A DNA stretch of 64,000 nucleotides from contig OZ024929.1 in the NCBI GenBank assembly GCA_964017235.1, forward strand, positions 112,081,793 to 112,145,792, given 5' to 3'. The stretch is from Sabellastarte sp. h YS-2021. Taxonomy: Eukaryota > Annelida > Polychaeta > Sabellida > Sabellidae. The position numbers and the translations under genes were made by a program. Below the pieces are notes generated by a model. That model was not told where the DNA came from, searched no databases, and saw nothing but the letters and a program-made list of their open reading frames with translations. Shown piece after piece: positions 17,184 to 30,373 of the stretch (positions are counted from its first letter, which is position 1; the number at the start of each line of letters is the position of its first letter).

Positions 17184-19800
17184 TTAGAAAAGATAGGACA
17201 GGTGAAACAGGTAATGGTGAACGTTTTGCCAGGTATAAGAGTTCTTGAGCTTGTAAAGAAGACTGTGATTTATGCCCTTATCTGAGTATATTCTTGGTAA
17301 AGCATCAGCTAACACATTTTTTGTGCCCTGAATATGTCTAACTTCCAAATCAATGTCGTGAATGGCAGTAATGAGCCAAATGTTTTGAATGCAGGCCCCT
17401 AGGAAGGGGTCTCTGGTCCTACCCGAGGAGGCCACTTGCACAACTGCCATGTTGTCACAGAAAATGTAAACAGAAGATCTGGCCCAATGGTTAGCCCATA
17501 GGCGAAGGGCAACCAAAAGGTTCAACATTTCCAGATGGGTAATGGAAGGGTAAAAGTCTTGAAATTGTGGAATGGGGGCAGCATATACCCTGTGGCCCCA
17601 GATACCTCCCACACCTGTGAGACAAGCATCAATAAATAGTTGGTTGTTAGCAGGAATGGGATCCTTAAAAATCTTGGAAGTGCCGTTGAAAGAAGAAAGA
17701 AAGGTGAGAAACCAGTAGAGATCCTGGAAAAATTCCCTTGAGAGCTTGATTTTTTACAGTGATGTTCTTCCTGAAAGTGGCAAGTATCTGGTTAACAAAG
17801 ATTCTAGCTGGCTTAATAATTTTATGTAAGTACATGAGTTTGCCCAGGAGAGATTGATATTTCTTCCTAGTAAGGTGAGTTTTAGTGCTGATTTGCAAAC
17901 ATTCAGCATATATCGTCCAGTTTATTTTTTTCAATGCTAAGAGTGTTAGCATCCAGATCAATGGAGATACCCAGGCATGTGAGTCTCCTGGTGGGGGCAA
18001 TTTTCTTATCTGGGTTCATGGGAAGGCCTAGGTTGCTGATAAGATCAGATAAGTCCTTAAAATGAGAGTGTGCTAAGTCCTCGGTTGCTACCAAGATATA
18101 ATCATCTATATAGGCAAAGACATGACGCCCTTGGCGACGCATTGCGTCAGAAATTGCGTCAGAAGTAAGCTGGAACGCCGAACTGCCGTGGGTCCAGCCA
18201 AACGCAGCTGAAACATCAAGATAATACTTATTCTGAGATTTTATACCAAATTTGAAGGCATCGGCTGGGTCCACATGCAAATTTCTAAAGGCTCTGGCTA
18301 TATCTATCTTGGCCAGCAATACCATACCCTCAGTAGCCTTAATCTGATTAATGATGTGATCCACAGTTGGAAATTTTAAAAGAAACTGTTGGCCATCAAA
18401 TAGGTTTCTGGTGACCTTATCATTAACTGAGTTGATTCGTGGATAAGAAAGATTAAGAATGACCCTTCTCTTATCCAAGTCCTTAGGCCTTGTAAGAAGT
18501 GGTGAGCAATGGAATTCATGGCAGGGGATAATATCAAAAGGGCCTAAGATAGCCCCGAGGTCAACCTCTTTATGTAGTTAATCACTAACAGCCTTGGGGT
18601 TCTGTAGAGTAGAGAAGTGGTTAACCACTTCTGTGTTATTCAAAGATTCGTGGGTAATCTATGAGAGTGGGAACCCGAATTTGAGATAATCCAGTAGCCT
18701 AGTATTAGGAGAGTTAGCCAGTAATTTTTCCCAAGCTTGAATGTTGAGATTGGAGTTCACTGGCAGTCTGGCCTGTTTATAATTGTGGAGGCCAGTAGAA
18801 CGAATGACAGTTGCCATATGAATGTAGTCAGCCAGGGAGAGAGAAGGGGGTTTGTCCCTATCTGGGCCAATGAGTTTGAAATGGGAGCCCTCTAGGGCTA
18901 AAAACCCAAGTTTTTTTTTCTGAGTCGAAGATGTCGGAAACAGCATGATCAGAGATGACGTCCAGATGCGAATAGGCATTAAAAAATGATGCATGTGCAC
19001 ATTTGGAATCAGGGGAAATGGGTGTCACAGCACCATGAATTTTATTACCATGCTGAGGGTGATCCCCTGTAACACCATCAGAACTGATATGATCTATAAG
19101 CTTATCTATAATTTTTCCTATATAAGCTTCATAAGAATAACCAAAAGTTTTGTAGCAAAATGTGTCTTGCACAAAATTCATATGAGATAAATAAGCCTGA
19201 TTTTTACTAACTGGCTCATGAAAGGCAATACTCACGTTTTGCACACTGGTTATTGTAGATAACCTGCAGGAGGACTGCTGCATTGTTTGACTAAACAATT
19301 TTCAGAATACATGTCTTGACTCCATAAAAACCACCCCTTTGCCGGATTCCCTGTATATACACAAAACAAGTACCAGTACCACAAGTATTTGACCAATATG
19401 TATTGGTACAGTGCACTCTATAGTTTTCAACCTCCCCATAAAGTGGCCAAATATAGGAGTCATCAAGTTTGGTATCATTAATGCAACAATCCTCAATGTG
19501 ATTAGTATGAAAAGGACTCGCAACATAGTTAACGTCTGGTATATTTTTGAACAGGTTAATGTTTTCATTAACATGTTGGCCTAAAGGGCCATGTAACACG
19601 TCTGCAGAACATAAACTGCCATCATAGTTACTATTATTAGAAAAGTCAATATTACTACAAACTTTGTTAAAGTCTCTAAATGCATGTTTCCCACTATCTG
19701 AATCATGCATCAAATTTACATCAGCTTGCTTTCTAGGACAAGTAATAACATTACTATCACACATAACAGCACTGTTATAACACATATTTGGCTTATTAAA
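17184..19800 (-). pseudogene. pol (copy D), several frameshifts
   Basis: Pieces in order: a pol N-terminal region rich in Asn/Asp/Cys (19291-19785), a KIIDKLIDH stretch (18858-19298), the pre-RT block (18659-19000: ARLPVNSNLNIQAWEKLL, LKFGFPLS), RT fingers and palm (17903-18478, with KIDIARAFRNL and YIDDY), thumb (17665-18000, KIIKPARIFVNQIL) and RNase H (17184-17612, HLEMLN, FCDNMAV, LADALPRI where the usual Ser after Leu is Pro). Each junction is a frameshift or stop. Gag and the first pol piece are in register (120 nt apart), as in copy B, although stops now lie between them. Confidence 0.85.
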
Positions 19801-19902
19801 AAGTTATTGTCACTAGGCCCTACCCCCCAACACAGATGACTCGGTTCCATTACAATCTGTGACAGCAGGTATGGGCCCTTGCCCAAGTGACCTTAGGTCA
19901 TC

Positions 19903-20972
19903 CTAGCTTTTTACTGTCTGTCTCTTTTTGGGTTTATTTTTCATGTTACATTTGACCTCTGGGTGCTGGAGTACCCTCCCCACTCTATCACAATAACTGC
20001 AGATGTGTCTGTAGGCCCCATGATGGTTTTCGTAGGAGCAAGTCCCCTCATTATAAAATTTACAAATTTTCTTGGAATTGTACTGCTGTGTAAATTGAGA
20101 ATTAGCCATTGACATCTGTAAAGCACTGAGATGGTTGATTGCCCACTGTGTAGCATCGTTCCAGTGGAGGTTGCCCTCCTCCAGGTCATGCATGGAGGTC
20201 GCCCAGGCGCTTCTGACTGTGCCCCAGGGTAGGGATGTTGCATCTTTAACGGCCAGAATGACCTGGATGAGGGCATGCTTGGCAGTGATGGGATCCTTCA
20301 TGCTATAAACATTGTTAAGTTGACCTGTAACCCACTGGGCCATCGACAGCTCGGCATCGGTACCCCTTTTTTCCCCGCCAAGGAGTGATAGCCCTCATTG
20401 GGCCAACGAATTTCAGGAGGATTTTGGGCTATGTCTGTGGTGTTATAATGACCAGAACGTCTTTGCTTACCTAGTAAAGTGGATTTAGCTTGATCCTCTT
20501 ATGCAGCCAGTGCGTTGGTTACAGCTTGAGATATGTTGGGCAGCCTTCTAAGATTTTCCCGGCTCGGTACCACCCCTTCATGTTGAAGGACTGCACTTGT
20601 ACCATGTAAGTTCGATGCTGTGGCGCTCTGCTGTGAAGCACTACAATTACAATTATTAGATGTAGACATAGTACTTGACACTGTGTGCACAGACAGGTTG
20701 CCTAAATGCTGTGAAGTTAGGTGATGTGGCAGATTCTCTTGTACCAGCGACGCCCCCTGGGAACCCGGGGGTAGTGACCTGGTGGATAGCCCCCCTGCCA
20801 CAGTGGTTTGGTGGGAGTGTGCTGCCTGTTGCTCAATTTTTTCGATTCGTTCGAGAAGAGATTGATTGGACTCTGTAAGTTGATGCAACATGTGGAACAT
20901 CACGTCAGGTTGGTTGTTAATGATCGGTTGACTGGGTGTAGTGGCCAGATTGGGTCGATTTGAATCATCCAT
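19903..20972 (-). pseudogene. gag (copy D), broken in the middle
   Basis: The N-terminal frame 20499-20972 is Ser/Gln/Thr-rich with a heptad-like MLHQLTESNQSLLERIEKIE segment. The C-terminal frame 19903-20343 has the AQWVTGQLNN block, DATSLPWGTVRSAWA and the double zinc finger CKFYNEGTC...H then C-x2-C...H-x4-C, nearly the same as copy B. About 150 bp between the two frames is degenerate. It ends in UAG with the pol frame in register. Confidence 0.8.
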
Positions 20973-21190
20973 GATTCAAATTTTTCATGTGCAATCATTG
21001 CTTTCTGATTTAGAAGTGAAAAGCCCCAGCACATTGGAACTAATGATGCAGAACTAATGATTTTGATTGGGTGAGGTCTCTGTAACCAAGTGAATGAACA
21101 CAGAGAAAATATGTTAAGGTAAGTAGAATCTTTATAAAATAAGGTATGGCTACAACTGACACAGCAGGCCCCTACATGACCGTACTTGGG

Positions 21191-22261
21191 AGAGTCCATG
21201 TGATTATGGGGATCTGACCAGCCAGTGACCATAACCTTGAGTTCTGGCACCAGTCTAGAATATTATATTGTTGTGCTTGATGCCTCATTGATTTTGACTA
21301 TAAAACCCTGCTTGCATTTGTATTCACTGTATTTTGAGTGCCGGAACTGACTTACAAGCGGAACAGCTTGGTTGGGGCAAGACCATGCTGTTGCTACCAG
21401 AGCAAAACTTACTGTAAGGTTGTGTTTTCATCTGAGTGGTTAAGCGGCTACCAAGAGGTTTTGCAAATCTCTTACTTTTTATCATTTCTTTAATTTATTC
21501 TGTGTAACTATCAAGACTCTGTGCTTGTGCATTCAATTTTATATGTTATGGGTAGTCTCTGTAGCCAATCAGAGTCCGCAAATCTAAACCTTGTATAATT
21601 TTATTCTTACATCAGTCTTGTATCAGTAACGTTACAGGTTCTGTACCAACATTTAGCTGTCATGCTAATTATTCATTAAGCTTGTACTTTTGTCCAAACA
21701 CTGATATTTACAATCATATTTTTAGTATTTTAGTTCTTAATAAGTAACATTATTATTTGGATTGGATTTTTTTACTTCATTTATGAACATTATCTGCTGG
21801 GGGTTAGCTTATGGTATAGCAATTATGTAGCATGAGTCTAGTCGCAATGATCTACTAATGCTTATATTTATTGACTCTTTTAATATTTATTTATATTATG
21901 CTATCTGCTATATGGTTTACAGTTATAGTTATATGGTAATAGCGGGTGAAAATTTACTCTTTTGTAATTTTTGAAGTTGATATGACCACATTTAGGGCCC
22001 GAGTACACTTTAATTTTATCACTATTTTAGGGTAACCTTTCCATAAGACACTATTTTATTTTCTTCTTAATTATCACTGTTTATTGCTTTCTTTTTAACT
22101 TTAATTGCCATCCTTACTGTCTGGTTAAGTAAATCTAAATCTGTGTCTCAGTTAAGGTGACCCTAGTTTATTTCCAAAATCTTTCTGGATTTGTAAATAC
22201 AGATAGTGCTGAAATTTACTAATGTATTAAGAAAATATTGTAACCGCAATACTGCCTTGAC
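21191..22261. other. unassigned AT-rich non-coding DNA
   Basis: Nothing recognised beyond AT-rich sequence with short TATT/ATTT runs. Confidence 0.3.
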
Positions 22262-22600
22262 CAATACTGCCACTGTGGCCTAGTGGGTAACACACTTGCC
22301 TGGGAACACAGAGGACATCGGTTCAATCCCAGGTACAGGCATATACAAAGTGGCTCGAATGACCACTTAAAATGACGGTCCTCTGTCATTGGGTCCTACT
22401 AACCGTGGCAGGTTAAAGAACCTCAAGGACGTTGATAAATGGTCATTCTTGAGCCTCTGTCTTTCAATTGGGGAATGTCAGTAAATTAAGAGTTGGACTT
22501 CACTTGTAAAATTGGATGGGTCATATAGTGCTTTGAGTATTGTAGTACATGGGGATATTGCACTCAGTATAAATACAAATACAAAATACAAATACCTTTG
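22262..22600 (+). mobile_element. tRNA-derived SINE
   Basis: The head has a pol III A box (TGGCCTAGTGGGTAAC at about 22275) and B box (GGTTCAATCCC at 22320-22330) at tRNA-like spacing. A roughly 200-bp body follows, then an (AAATAC)n-like tail ending near 22597. It is not a functional tRNA gene: no acceptor pairing is visible and the body continues. I found no clear target duplication. Confidence 0.75.
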
Positions 22601-22707
22601 TGGTGTCCTCTCAAGGTCACTTGAATTTGAACAAACTTGCACTTTGACCTTGTTTCCTCTCAAAGTGTTTGAATTTCACCTAACTGCTACTTGAAGAACT
22701 GTTTAAA

Positions 22708-22935
22708 CAAGGCCGAAAGGGGGTTTTGGTCTATTGGCATGAGCCGCAAAGTCATCAGAGACAGCAGTAGTGCACTGAAGCGGTCACCCATCCTAGTACT
22801 AATGTAGCCAATTGCCGCTAAACTTCATTGGAAAAACAGATACTCATCACACTATGCCACAATCCATGAAAGTTTGGAGACAAAAAAAGACAGAAAAAGT
22901 GATTCCTAGAAGAGCAAGCCTGGCTAGAGCTCAAG
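22708..22935 (-). mobile_element. 5S-rRNA-like SINE-type repeat, copy 1
   Basis: The minus strand contains AGTTTAGCGGCAATTGGC and TTAGTACTAGGATGGGTGAC, matching the middle and C-box region of eukaryotic 5S rRNA (GAAGCTAAGCA... and TTAGTACTTGGATGGG). It is flanked by an upstream CTCTAGCCAGGC module and a downstream tail ending in AAACCCCC. The other copies are 52207-52445 and 55548-55740. Similar to SINE3-type 5S-derived SINEs; family assignment is inference. Confidence 0.7.
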
Positions 22936-25593
22936 CTTAAAAAGTCAACCTGTGGTAAAAAGTCCAGATGATACAACTAGCAACCTTACCAACTCTATGT
23001 GAACTCCAGGTGGATGGGTTATAAGAAGGACAGAGTTACTAGAGGTTATGGATGTTCTTGGCTAAATAACTACCTCACTTTACATTAGAGCTGTGAAAGC
23101 TAGATCAAAGCTGGCTTCTTTGTGTAGAAAACTTGAAACCTAACTACAAATTGGCTAATTGTATTTTTACAACTTGAAACTTAAGCACACTTGCCTTATT
23201 TCATATTAACAGCTTAAAAGCTAGTTAGAAGCTGACTTATTTTATGTTGGGCCGCTTGAAAGGCATTTCAAAAATGGTTTGCTTTTTTGGTAGCGTGAAA
23301 GCTTATTTTATATTTCATTATTTTGTGTTCAAAGCCAGAAAAGTCATTAAAATATGAACTTATACGAAAAGTAGCAAACCATGCTAATGTGACTGCACCT
23401 AAAATATGCATACTATGTATTTTATTACATCAAACCCAACCAATTGAGAAACCAGAAACTTACATCCATACTTTCGGATCCAAGTAAAAAATAGTTGAAT
23501 GTTGGGTAATTCTGTGATAATCATATTTACAATGATATAAGGATATTTTTTTATTTACCAGAGGTTCTGTGGATTTCTTTTTGCAGTGGTACTCTATCTG
23601 CCTACTCAGAATTACATAACACAGGTTTGGGTGTGGACATAACAGGTATCCAAGGTGATTTGAAATTGAATGTACTATGTTGGGATAGTACTATTGAAGT
23701 CCACATAATCATTCCTTCAAAGAGAGGATTACTTTGATTGATCTAACCTTCAATTAACTGTAACACCTGTTACCCCTTGTCATTCTTCCAACACAGAACA
23801 CAACACACAAAATGTCCTCACTACTGCTTCTAAAGCTCCTCTTACATCCCATCGTACATGTATATACACAAAAGTGTGCTGCAAATATTGTTGAAAAATG
23901 TGAACGTAGCCTGGTAGTGGGGTAGCAGAGATTTGCACGTGCAAACAAGGTATATTTTCCCAACAAGAGTGCCACAAATTGAACATCAAAGAATAGACTG
24001 CAACTAGATACAGGCCCACAGTGGGTTAATATGGATGCAAGGTACACATGAGCGTATTGTACGGGATGTGTAAACCCTACAAGTGAATGGGGAGATCTTG
24101 CAACACTTGCAAGGGAAATGCACGTGGGCAAGTCTCTTGTAAGCTACCCTTGAGAAATGGATGCATTTATGGCCATACTGCGTGCACGCAGAGAAAATGT
24201 GCAATTTTCTGTGCGACCTTGAAATTATGTTATAAAATTGCATGAGTACCTTAAATGTGCCTTGCAAATCCGACGATTTTTCTCTGTAACCAGGGCATAC
24301 ATTCACGTATTACGGGATGTAAGAGAGGCTTAAGGAATCAAATCTGAGCACAGATACTAATTTATAATGCTATTATTAGGTTTGTCTCAAAATAAGATCA
24401 CATGAGGGCGGGGTATCATCAGAGGGCATAAAGTTGCCATGTCCATGTCCACACAACTACAAATGAGGAATCAAATATTATTGCAAATATTAAGAGGTAA
24501 TGTCATTTGACATTTGTCAATCTTCGAGCAGTAACATCAAACAACAGCTGGTAAATTAAGTTTGGAGACATTTTAAAGATATGTCTTCAGTATTAAAACA
24601 TGTTAATGTATCTTAGTGACAAATTTGTTCATTTAATTGGCTGAAATCAGGCCACATGACTCATTAAATACACAGGGATTCACCGGATGGGGGCTGTAAT
24701 GGGTGAAAGGGGTATATGACATTTGATGGCCCTCGAGTCTAATAAAGATCTACCATTGCTCTTTTTACTTGAAACATTAACCTCAGTCAAATGTCAGTAA
24801 TATATGTATGATATATACAATGTGACTATATTTTAGAGATATAAATTTGAAGAATCTTATTCAGTAATAAACTTCCATATAACTCTATATCAGAGTTGGT
24901 TTCTATGGTTATTGTGACAATACAACTTTTGACATCAAAATTTTTTGTCAATAAAGGTCAGGATTTTTACCCCCGCCCCCGCCAACAAGGGGGAGAAACA
25001 AATGTTTTTTTTCAACAAGGACTTTCGCTTAATGAACAGAATACAGGATTCATCATATGGCCCTTGGGATATATATTGACCTGGTATAGGGACCTACATC
25101 CTGATACGGCCCTGTGAGCCATATTTGTTTAATTGACAATTTTTATCAAACTTTGTTGTCCCTTAGACTAGATTTTTTTCCTTTTATTCCTAGACATTGG
25201 TAGATTTATGGCAATCCTTTGATTCATGCAGACAAGAAAATTTCACTACTTCTTGGTGGAATTTTAATACTCTTCAAACACTTTTAACTTTGCAATGTTA
25301 TTAGAATTCAAAGCAGAAATATTCTCAACATTTCAGAAGGTTGTCTGTGATATTTGCTAGGAAAATTCTTAATAATCTTAATCCGTTCTTGCTTTCCTTT
25401 TTAACCAAATGCTGTGTGAAAGTAATCTTAGGTTTCAATGCATATATAAAACCATTCCATTCAGCTTGATAATATGAAGATCATTTTCCAGTGAGCATAA
25501 CGTAAAAGAAGTCGCAGAAAATGCTATTGTGCTGCGTAATTAGATTTCTGTGTATGGTGTGTGTTTTGTAAATACACTCCAAATCAAGACCTG
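22936..25593. other. unassigned non-coding DNA
   Basis: No gene recognised. Frames of 80-125 codons at 23754-24306 have no recognisable motifs. The motif CGTATT(GT)ACGGGATGT occurs at about 24053 and again at about 24307, possibly the remains of a small repeat. Confidence 0.3.
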
Positions 25594-26477
25594 GGCCCGT
25601 ATTCACTAACATTCTTATTCTTAGAAAAAGAATTTTTCTTAGAATTAGAAAATTTTCTTATCTAAGAATTTTCTTATTCTTAGAAAAAAATTGTATTCAC
25701 AAAGCAATTCTTAGTTAAGAATTATTTCTAAGAATAAGAATTTTCTTAGTTAAGAATAGTAAACAAAAACATGTGCACGCATATAGTTTTTGATGTCACA
25801 TGATCAGTCATGTGATATATTTACACCTTTGTTGTTTGAAATGGAGTCAGAATTAGGTGCCGGATCCACAAAAGGTCTTAATCTTAGCCTTTTCTTAGGT
25901 GTAGCCCAGTCTTAAATACAATTTTTTTTTTCAGCTAGGTATTTTCATAAATAGGTATTCATAAAGCAGGTTTCAGCTTGAACAAAAGTCATCAACTTAA
26001 AACCAAGACTGATTTTTTTCATATAACCAAATTTAGAGAACATAAATCTGAAAGCAGTGTACATATTAACTATAAAATAAGTATATCCCACACAGGTAAA
26101 ATTATCAATATTAACTGGTTAACTCATCTAAATCCTGACAGCCATAACATGAGTGCATTAACCTATCCATTCCCATCACTCTTATATAAATACTTCTTAA
26201 AATCATACAATTTCAGAATAAGACATTTCAAATAAGATTTACACTTCAAAAGGAAAACTAAATTACAGTGCTGCAGTAATTATAAGCACTGAAACATGGT
26301 TTCCCAATTTCATGAATCATATTTTGTTTATGATATCCAATAAATATCCAATAGAAAAAGAAGGTATCCACATTCGCCACAGGATTTTGGAGCCAAATAA
26401 TTATAAGTCTTTTTGCTGTAATTAGAAACAATTCTGCACATTGTTAACACTCGACGATAGGAGAGGATTATTGTGAT

Positions 26478-26520
26478 CAGTTTGTTTGTCTGTCTGTTTG
26501 TCTGTCTGTCTGTGCACCGT
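26478..26520 (+). repeat. TGTC/TGTT microsatellite within a dispersed repeat
   Basis: GTTTGTCTGTCTGTTTGTCT-type tetranucleotide run followed by TAACTCAAAAACTATAAC. A poly-T run lies downstream at about 26827-26846. Confidence 0.5.
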
Positions 26521-27389
26521 TTTGCCCTTATAACTCAAAAACTATAACATCAATCAAGCTCAAATTTGGTGGGCAGGTATTTCATGGGGTACAGACGGAT
26601 TATTCCAAATTTGGTGTAATTTGTTTGAAAATTAAAGTCAGGAGACAGTTTTTTAAAACTTTTAATTGGCCATATACAGTGAAACCTGCTTGTCTTCAAA
26701 AATCAATATCATGACAGGATTTCTTTTTCATAAATTTGTGGTCATTCAAGTTTCTTCTGTGGCCCTGAGTGTAATGTGTAGAACTTGTAATCTCATGGTT
26801 GGGGTTCAATACCAGTCAATTCTAGAGTTTTTTTTTTTTTTTTTTTAAATTTCTGTTTTTAGGCTTTTTTTAGCAATTTTTTTAAAGGTCTTTTAAAAGA
26901 AAATAAAAAAAAAAATAAAACACAGCATTTAAAATTTTGCTGTTCAAAAACACTTTAACCAAGATGAGGTGTCCAACTTGACAGATAATGATTTTCAATT
27001 GGGCATATACAGAGAAATCTGATTTTCTTTATCACATAAGTAAAAATCAATATTTCTCTGTCTGATGATGTCATTACTTAATGATGTCACAATGCAATTG
27101 TCATTGTGAGGTCACAAACCCTAGCTTGTGATACTTGCTGTCTTTAAGTAATAATAGTTCTTCTCATTAAATTTATGCCTTGAAATTGACATAAAGATAG
27201 TAAAGAGGGAGGTGGTGTATTCGTCATGTTTATTTATTTCTGTTTTCTTTTTGTTTCAATTTCTTGACAGTCCATCAAAAAAAATTTACCCTGAGTGATT
27301 TTCACCAAGAAGTGGCTTTTAACCAATATTTTTACCTCTACCAGGAGTTTATGTTTCTGTGTGCTTTTTTTGTCTATTTGTCTGTTTTT

Positions 27390-27720
27390 GGTGCTTAGAT
27401 TACTCCAGAACTAATGAACAGATCTTTATAAAAAAAATTTGTGGGTAGGACCTGGTCAAAAGAAGAAGTTACTAATTTTTGGGAAACACCTGGATCATAT
27501 TTTGGATACAAAAAAAATCATGAATTTTCATCGATCCCATTTCAATGTATTTTAATGATTTTAGCTTTCTACTTGATATTTCTTCAAAAGTAATGATTAA
27601 TTTTGATGTTAAATTTTAAGTAGGAAGGGGCTAGCCATGGGAAGGAGTGATTACACTTTAGGACAGATCCAGTTAATATTCTCGATACCAATAAGCCTCC
27701 AAAATTTCTGGAAATGCCAC
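27390..27720 (+). repeat. dispersed repeat pair (related to 59100-59380)
   Basis: Two diverged copies of a segment reading GTAGG..CTGG....GAAG..G..ATTAC and then GGATAC/CGATACCAA(A/T) are found here (about 27440 and about 27620), separated by a TTTTAGCTTTCTACTTG stretch. The same order recurs twice at 59100-59380. Class unknown. Confidence 0.45.
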
Positions 27721-29061
27721 CACGGTGGATGTGTGTTATACTTTATAACACTTGTGAGACTAGTCACATCGAGTCGAGCGTTTTGCTCTCTCTGAGTGCA
27801 TCTTGTTTGAAAACTGTATGAAGCCTGTCTTGTATGTTTAAACAAATTGCTTATATCCACATAGTTTACACAAACTATTTTAGAGATATACAATGTTTTT
27901 ACAGAATGTTTATGCTAAGCATTGAAAAAAGATTGATATCCATATTGTTTTAACAACTACTTTACAGACAAATATGTAGCTACAAATAATATTACGTATT
28001 CTGCACTAAAACATAAACATTGACATGCTGTCCTTGATTGAGTTTGGTTAATATGATTGGTTTATGCCAGGGACTGTAAACACAAGTGAGCTATTGATTT
28101 GACCCTACATGTGCCACTTTGAAAAAAATCAATAAATGGGAAGTGCCCATGCACTGAGCAAATCATGTCAATTGTGATGCTTATGGTTATGTCAAGGTCA
28201 GTAAACAAAGCATATTTCTGGGGAAAAAACAACTTCAAGTATTTAATATAATTATTTTACATCAGTTTGATGTGGTGCACTTGCTATTTTTTGTGGGATA
28301 TATAATTGTAAATCTTATTCATATTTATTTTGGGTTATTATGCAATAAAATAGTTGCACCAAAGGGATAAAATAATTTGAAAAGTGAAACTAAAACTTTC
28401 ACAGTGTGATATGCACATAAGGTCAATGTAAATATATATATTCAAGTGGATATGTGCTGCTAAATGCTGTTGATATATACTCTAATCTTGTGGATATATA
28501 TTTCTCAGAATATGTTGATGTACACTGTAAAACTTGTCCACTTACTGTTGACACTTGGATCAGAAAGGGATAAGTTTTGCAGTTGAGAACCTTCTAACCT
28601 CTTAAAAACATACAAAAACCTAATATAGAGGGGTGTGTAAGTATTTTTAACTTAATTCTAGCCATTTGAAATTTTGAAGTGGGGAAAATATACATGGCGG
28701 CCATATTTAAAACCAGTCAACAAGATACATAAATCATTCACTTCAGTCTTTATCTGTAAATATAAAGCTCTTGTAAAAAATCATGCTGATCAGAAAAAAC
28801 AAACACTAGATTTGTCTGGTCATAGAAAAAAATGTCTATTTGCATGCAATTGATAAAAAAATATGAAATATGTCACTTTTTTCTTAACTTAAGTAAGGTC
28901 TTGATCATTCTTAGATTTGAACATCATTCTTAGAAAAAAATCTAAGAATAAGAAAAAATTCTAAGAATAAAAATTTAGTGAATACCAAAAATACTTATTC
29001 TTAGAATTTTCTAAGAAAATTCTTATTCTAAGTATAAGAATGTTAGTGAATACGGGCCCTG

Positions 29062-29930
29062 ATGTCACTTTTAACAGAACACGACATAATTGATTCATCT
29101 CTACAAAAATGTAATTATATGGTATCAGTGACCAAAGATAAAGCATATATAGCTTTGCTATATATTTGGAGAAAAATAAAATATAAACAGATTACCTGTT
29201 AAATCAAAGTAAAGGGAAAAATTATGTCAGGCATAATGGCCCGCCACCTTTATGTCAGCTGCTTTTGAAAACAGCAGGCAGCAAAGTTGTTGAGGGTAAG
29301 CAAAGTACAGCTATATATCAGGACTTATTGGAGTCATCCATTTCCTGTATTTTCCTTCAGCTAGACATTAATCTAAATCTAGGAAGCAGTTTCTTTATCA
29401 TGACATAAAAGGCAAATACTTATTTCCAGTTTCTTAGATTAAAGCTTATTATTTTCTACTGTAATATTTTTTTCTGATAAATTAATGTTTCTTACAGCCA
29501 GGTCACAGCTTTCCAACCTGGGGTCATTAGCTACAACCAGAAGGGCTTGTCTACCTTCTTTGGTTGATTGGCTGTGGTATGGTCCACTTCTTGTCTTGGT
29601 GAGAAGTAATCAGCACAATTCAATGGGAATCACATTTGGATGCATTTTGTGTTTGGGACCACTTTTTGAATGGATGAAAACCCTGCCCCATCCCGTCATG
29701 AGCTTTATTAAACTCTATATGATTTAGGGGGTAAAAGAGAGGGGGTGGCTATTTGGGGAATTATTATATCCAATCTATTTATTCTTAGTTGGACTTTTAT
29801 AGTGGTTAATCTCCATCAATTGGCAGACACTATAATACAGCTAAACATGAACTATTTGGATAGCCATGAGTCCATTGAAATAGCCAGGTCACACCAGACA
29901 TGTCACAGGGATGACAGAATGCTATGGTGG
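29062..29930. other. unassigned non-coding DNA
   Basis: No recognised gene. The 80-codon plus-strand frame at 29485-29727 has no motif I know. The sequence before 29930 may be the 3' UTR of the LINE remnant that follows on the minus strand. Confidence 0.3.
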
Positions 29931-30373
29931 ATAGGCTTTTGCAAACAGGTAAGAAACAAGTAAGCTTTAAGGGTTTTCTTGAAGGAGGGAATAGATGTTA
30001 CATTGTGTACATTGCCTGGAATTTCATTGAGATCTTAGAATCATTGAAAGGCAAAACTACTGCAAAAGTGTTTGACTTGTTGAATGAAGAAGAGGACACT
30101 CCAGGTATTGACGGTCAAGGTGACTACACCTTGTGCTACAGGATCAACTACTCAGAGACAAGGATTAACTGCTATGGGGAAAATTGTAGATAAATGTTGC
30201 AGTTTTGTACATGCCGCAGTTATCAACAGGTAAAAAGTGGAGTCACTTGAGGATGGGGGCAGCATGAGCATACTTTCTATGATTTATGACGTTGTGTGCA
30301 AGAGCATTCTGAATGCTCTGAAGCTTATGAAGGTTGAAGCTTGACAAACCTCTGAACAAAGACATACATGAGT

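Larger units (their letters stand above)
16101..21190 (-). mobile_element. YR retrotransposon copy D, decayed relative of copy B
   Basis: Minus-strand order leader, gag (19903-20972), pol (17184-19800), tyrosine recombinase (about 16240-17160). Protein similarity is highest to copy B: shared pol N-terminal GYSYEAYIGKIIDKLI versus GCSYTDHITDIIDMLI, and the same gag zinc-finger spacing. All three genes carry frameshifts or stops. The right end is inferred near 21190 from similarity of the leader (GTACGGTC then GGGGCCTGCTGTGTCAG) to the copy B start. The left end is not resolved; copies C and D abut or overlap around 16.1-16.25 kb. Confidence 0.7.
25594..29058. mobile_element. Harbinger-like TIR DNA element, 3465 bp
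   Basis: Terminal inverted repeats begin GGCCCGTATTCACTAACATT and match for 30 of the first 31 bases (left from 25594, right ending 29058). The element is flanked by a 3-bp CTG duplication (25591-25593 and 29059-29061). Both ends continue into (A/T)-rich subterminal repeats of TTCTTA/TAAGAA. A 3-bp target duplication and GGCC start suggest PIF/Harbinger; this is inference. I see no transposase frame, so it is non-autonomous or gutted. Confidence 0.75.

Noticed and set aside
22780..22830. Functional 5S rRNA gene
   Set aside because: Only the middle and C-box region is similar, with many changes and unrelated flanks repeated at other loci.
23754..24306. Overlapping minus-strand frames of 79-125 codons
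   Set aside because: No domain, skewed composition, mutually overlapping frames; not supportable as genes or exons.
29485..30193. Possible host exons on the plus strand
   Set aside because: The minus strand here reads as LINE ORF2 C-terminus, at least from about 29940; the plus-strand frames have no motifs.
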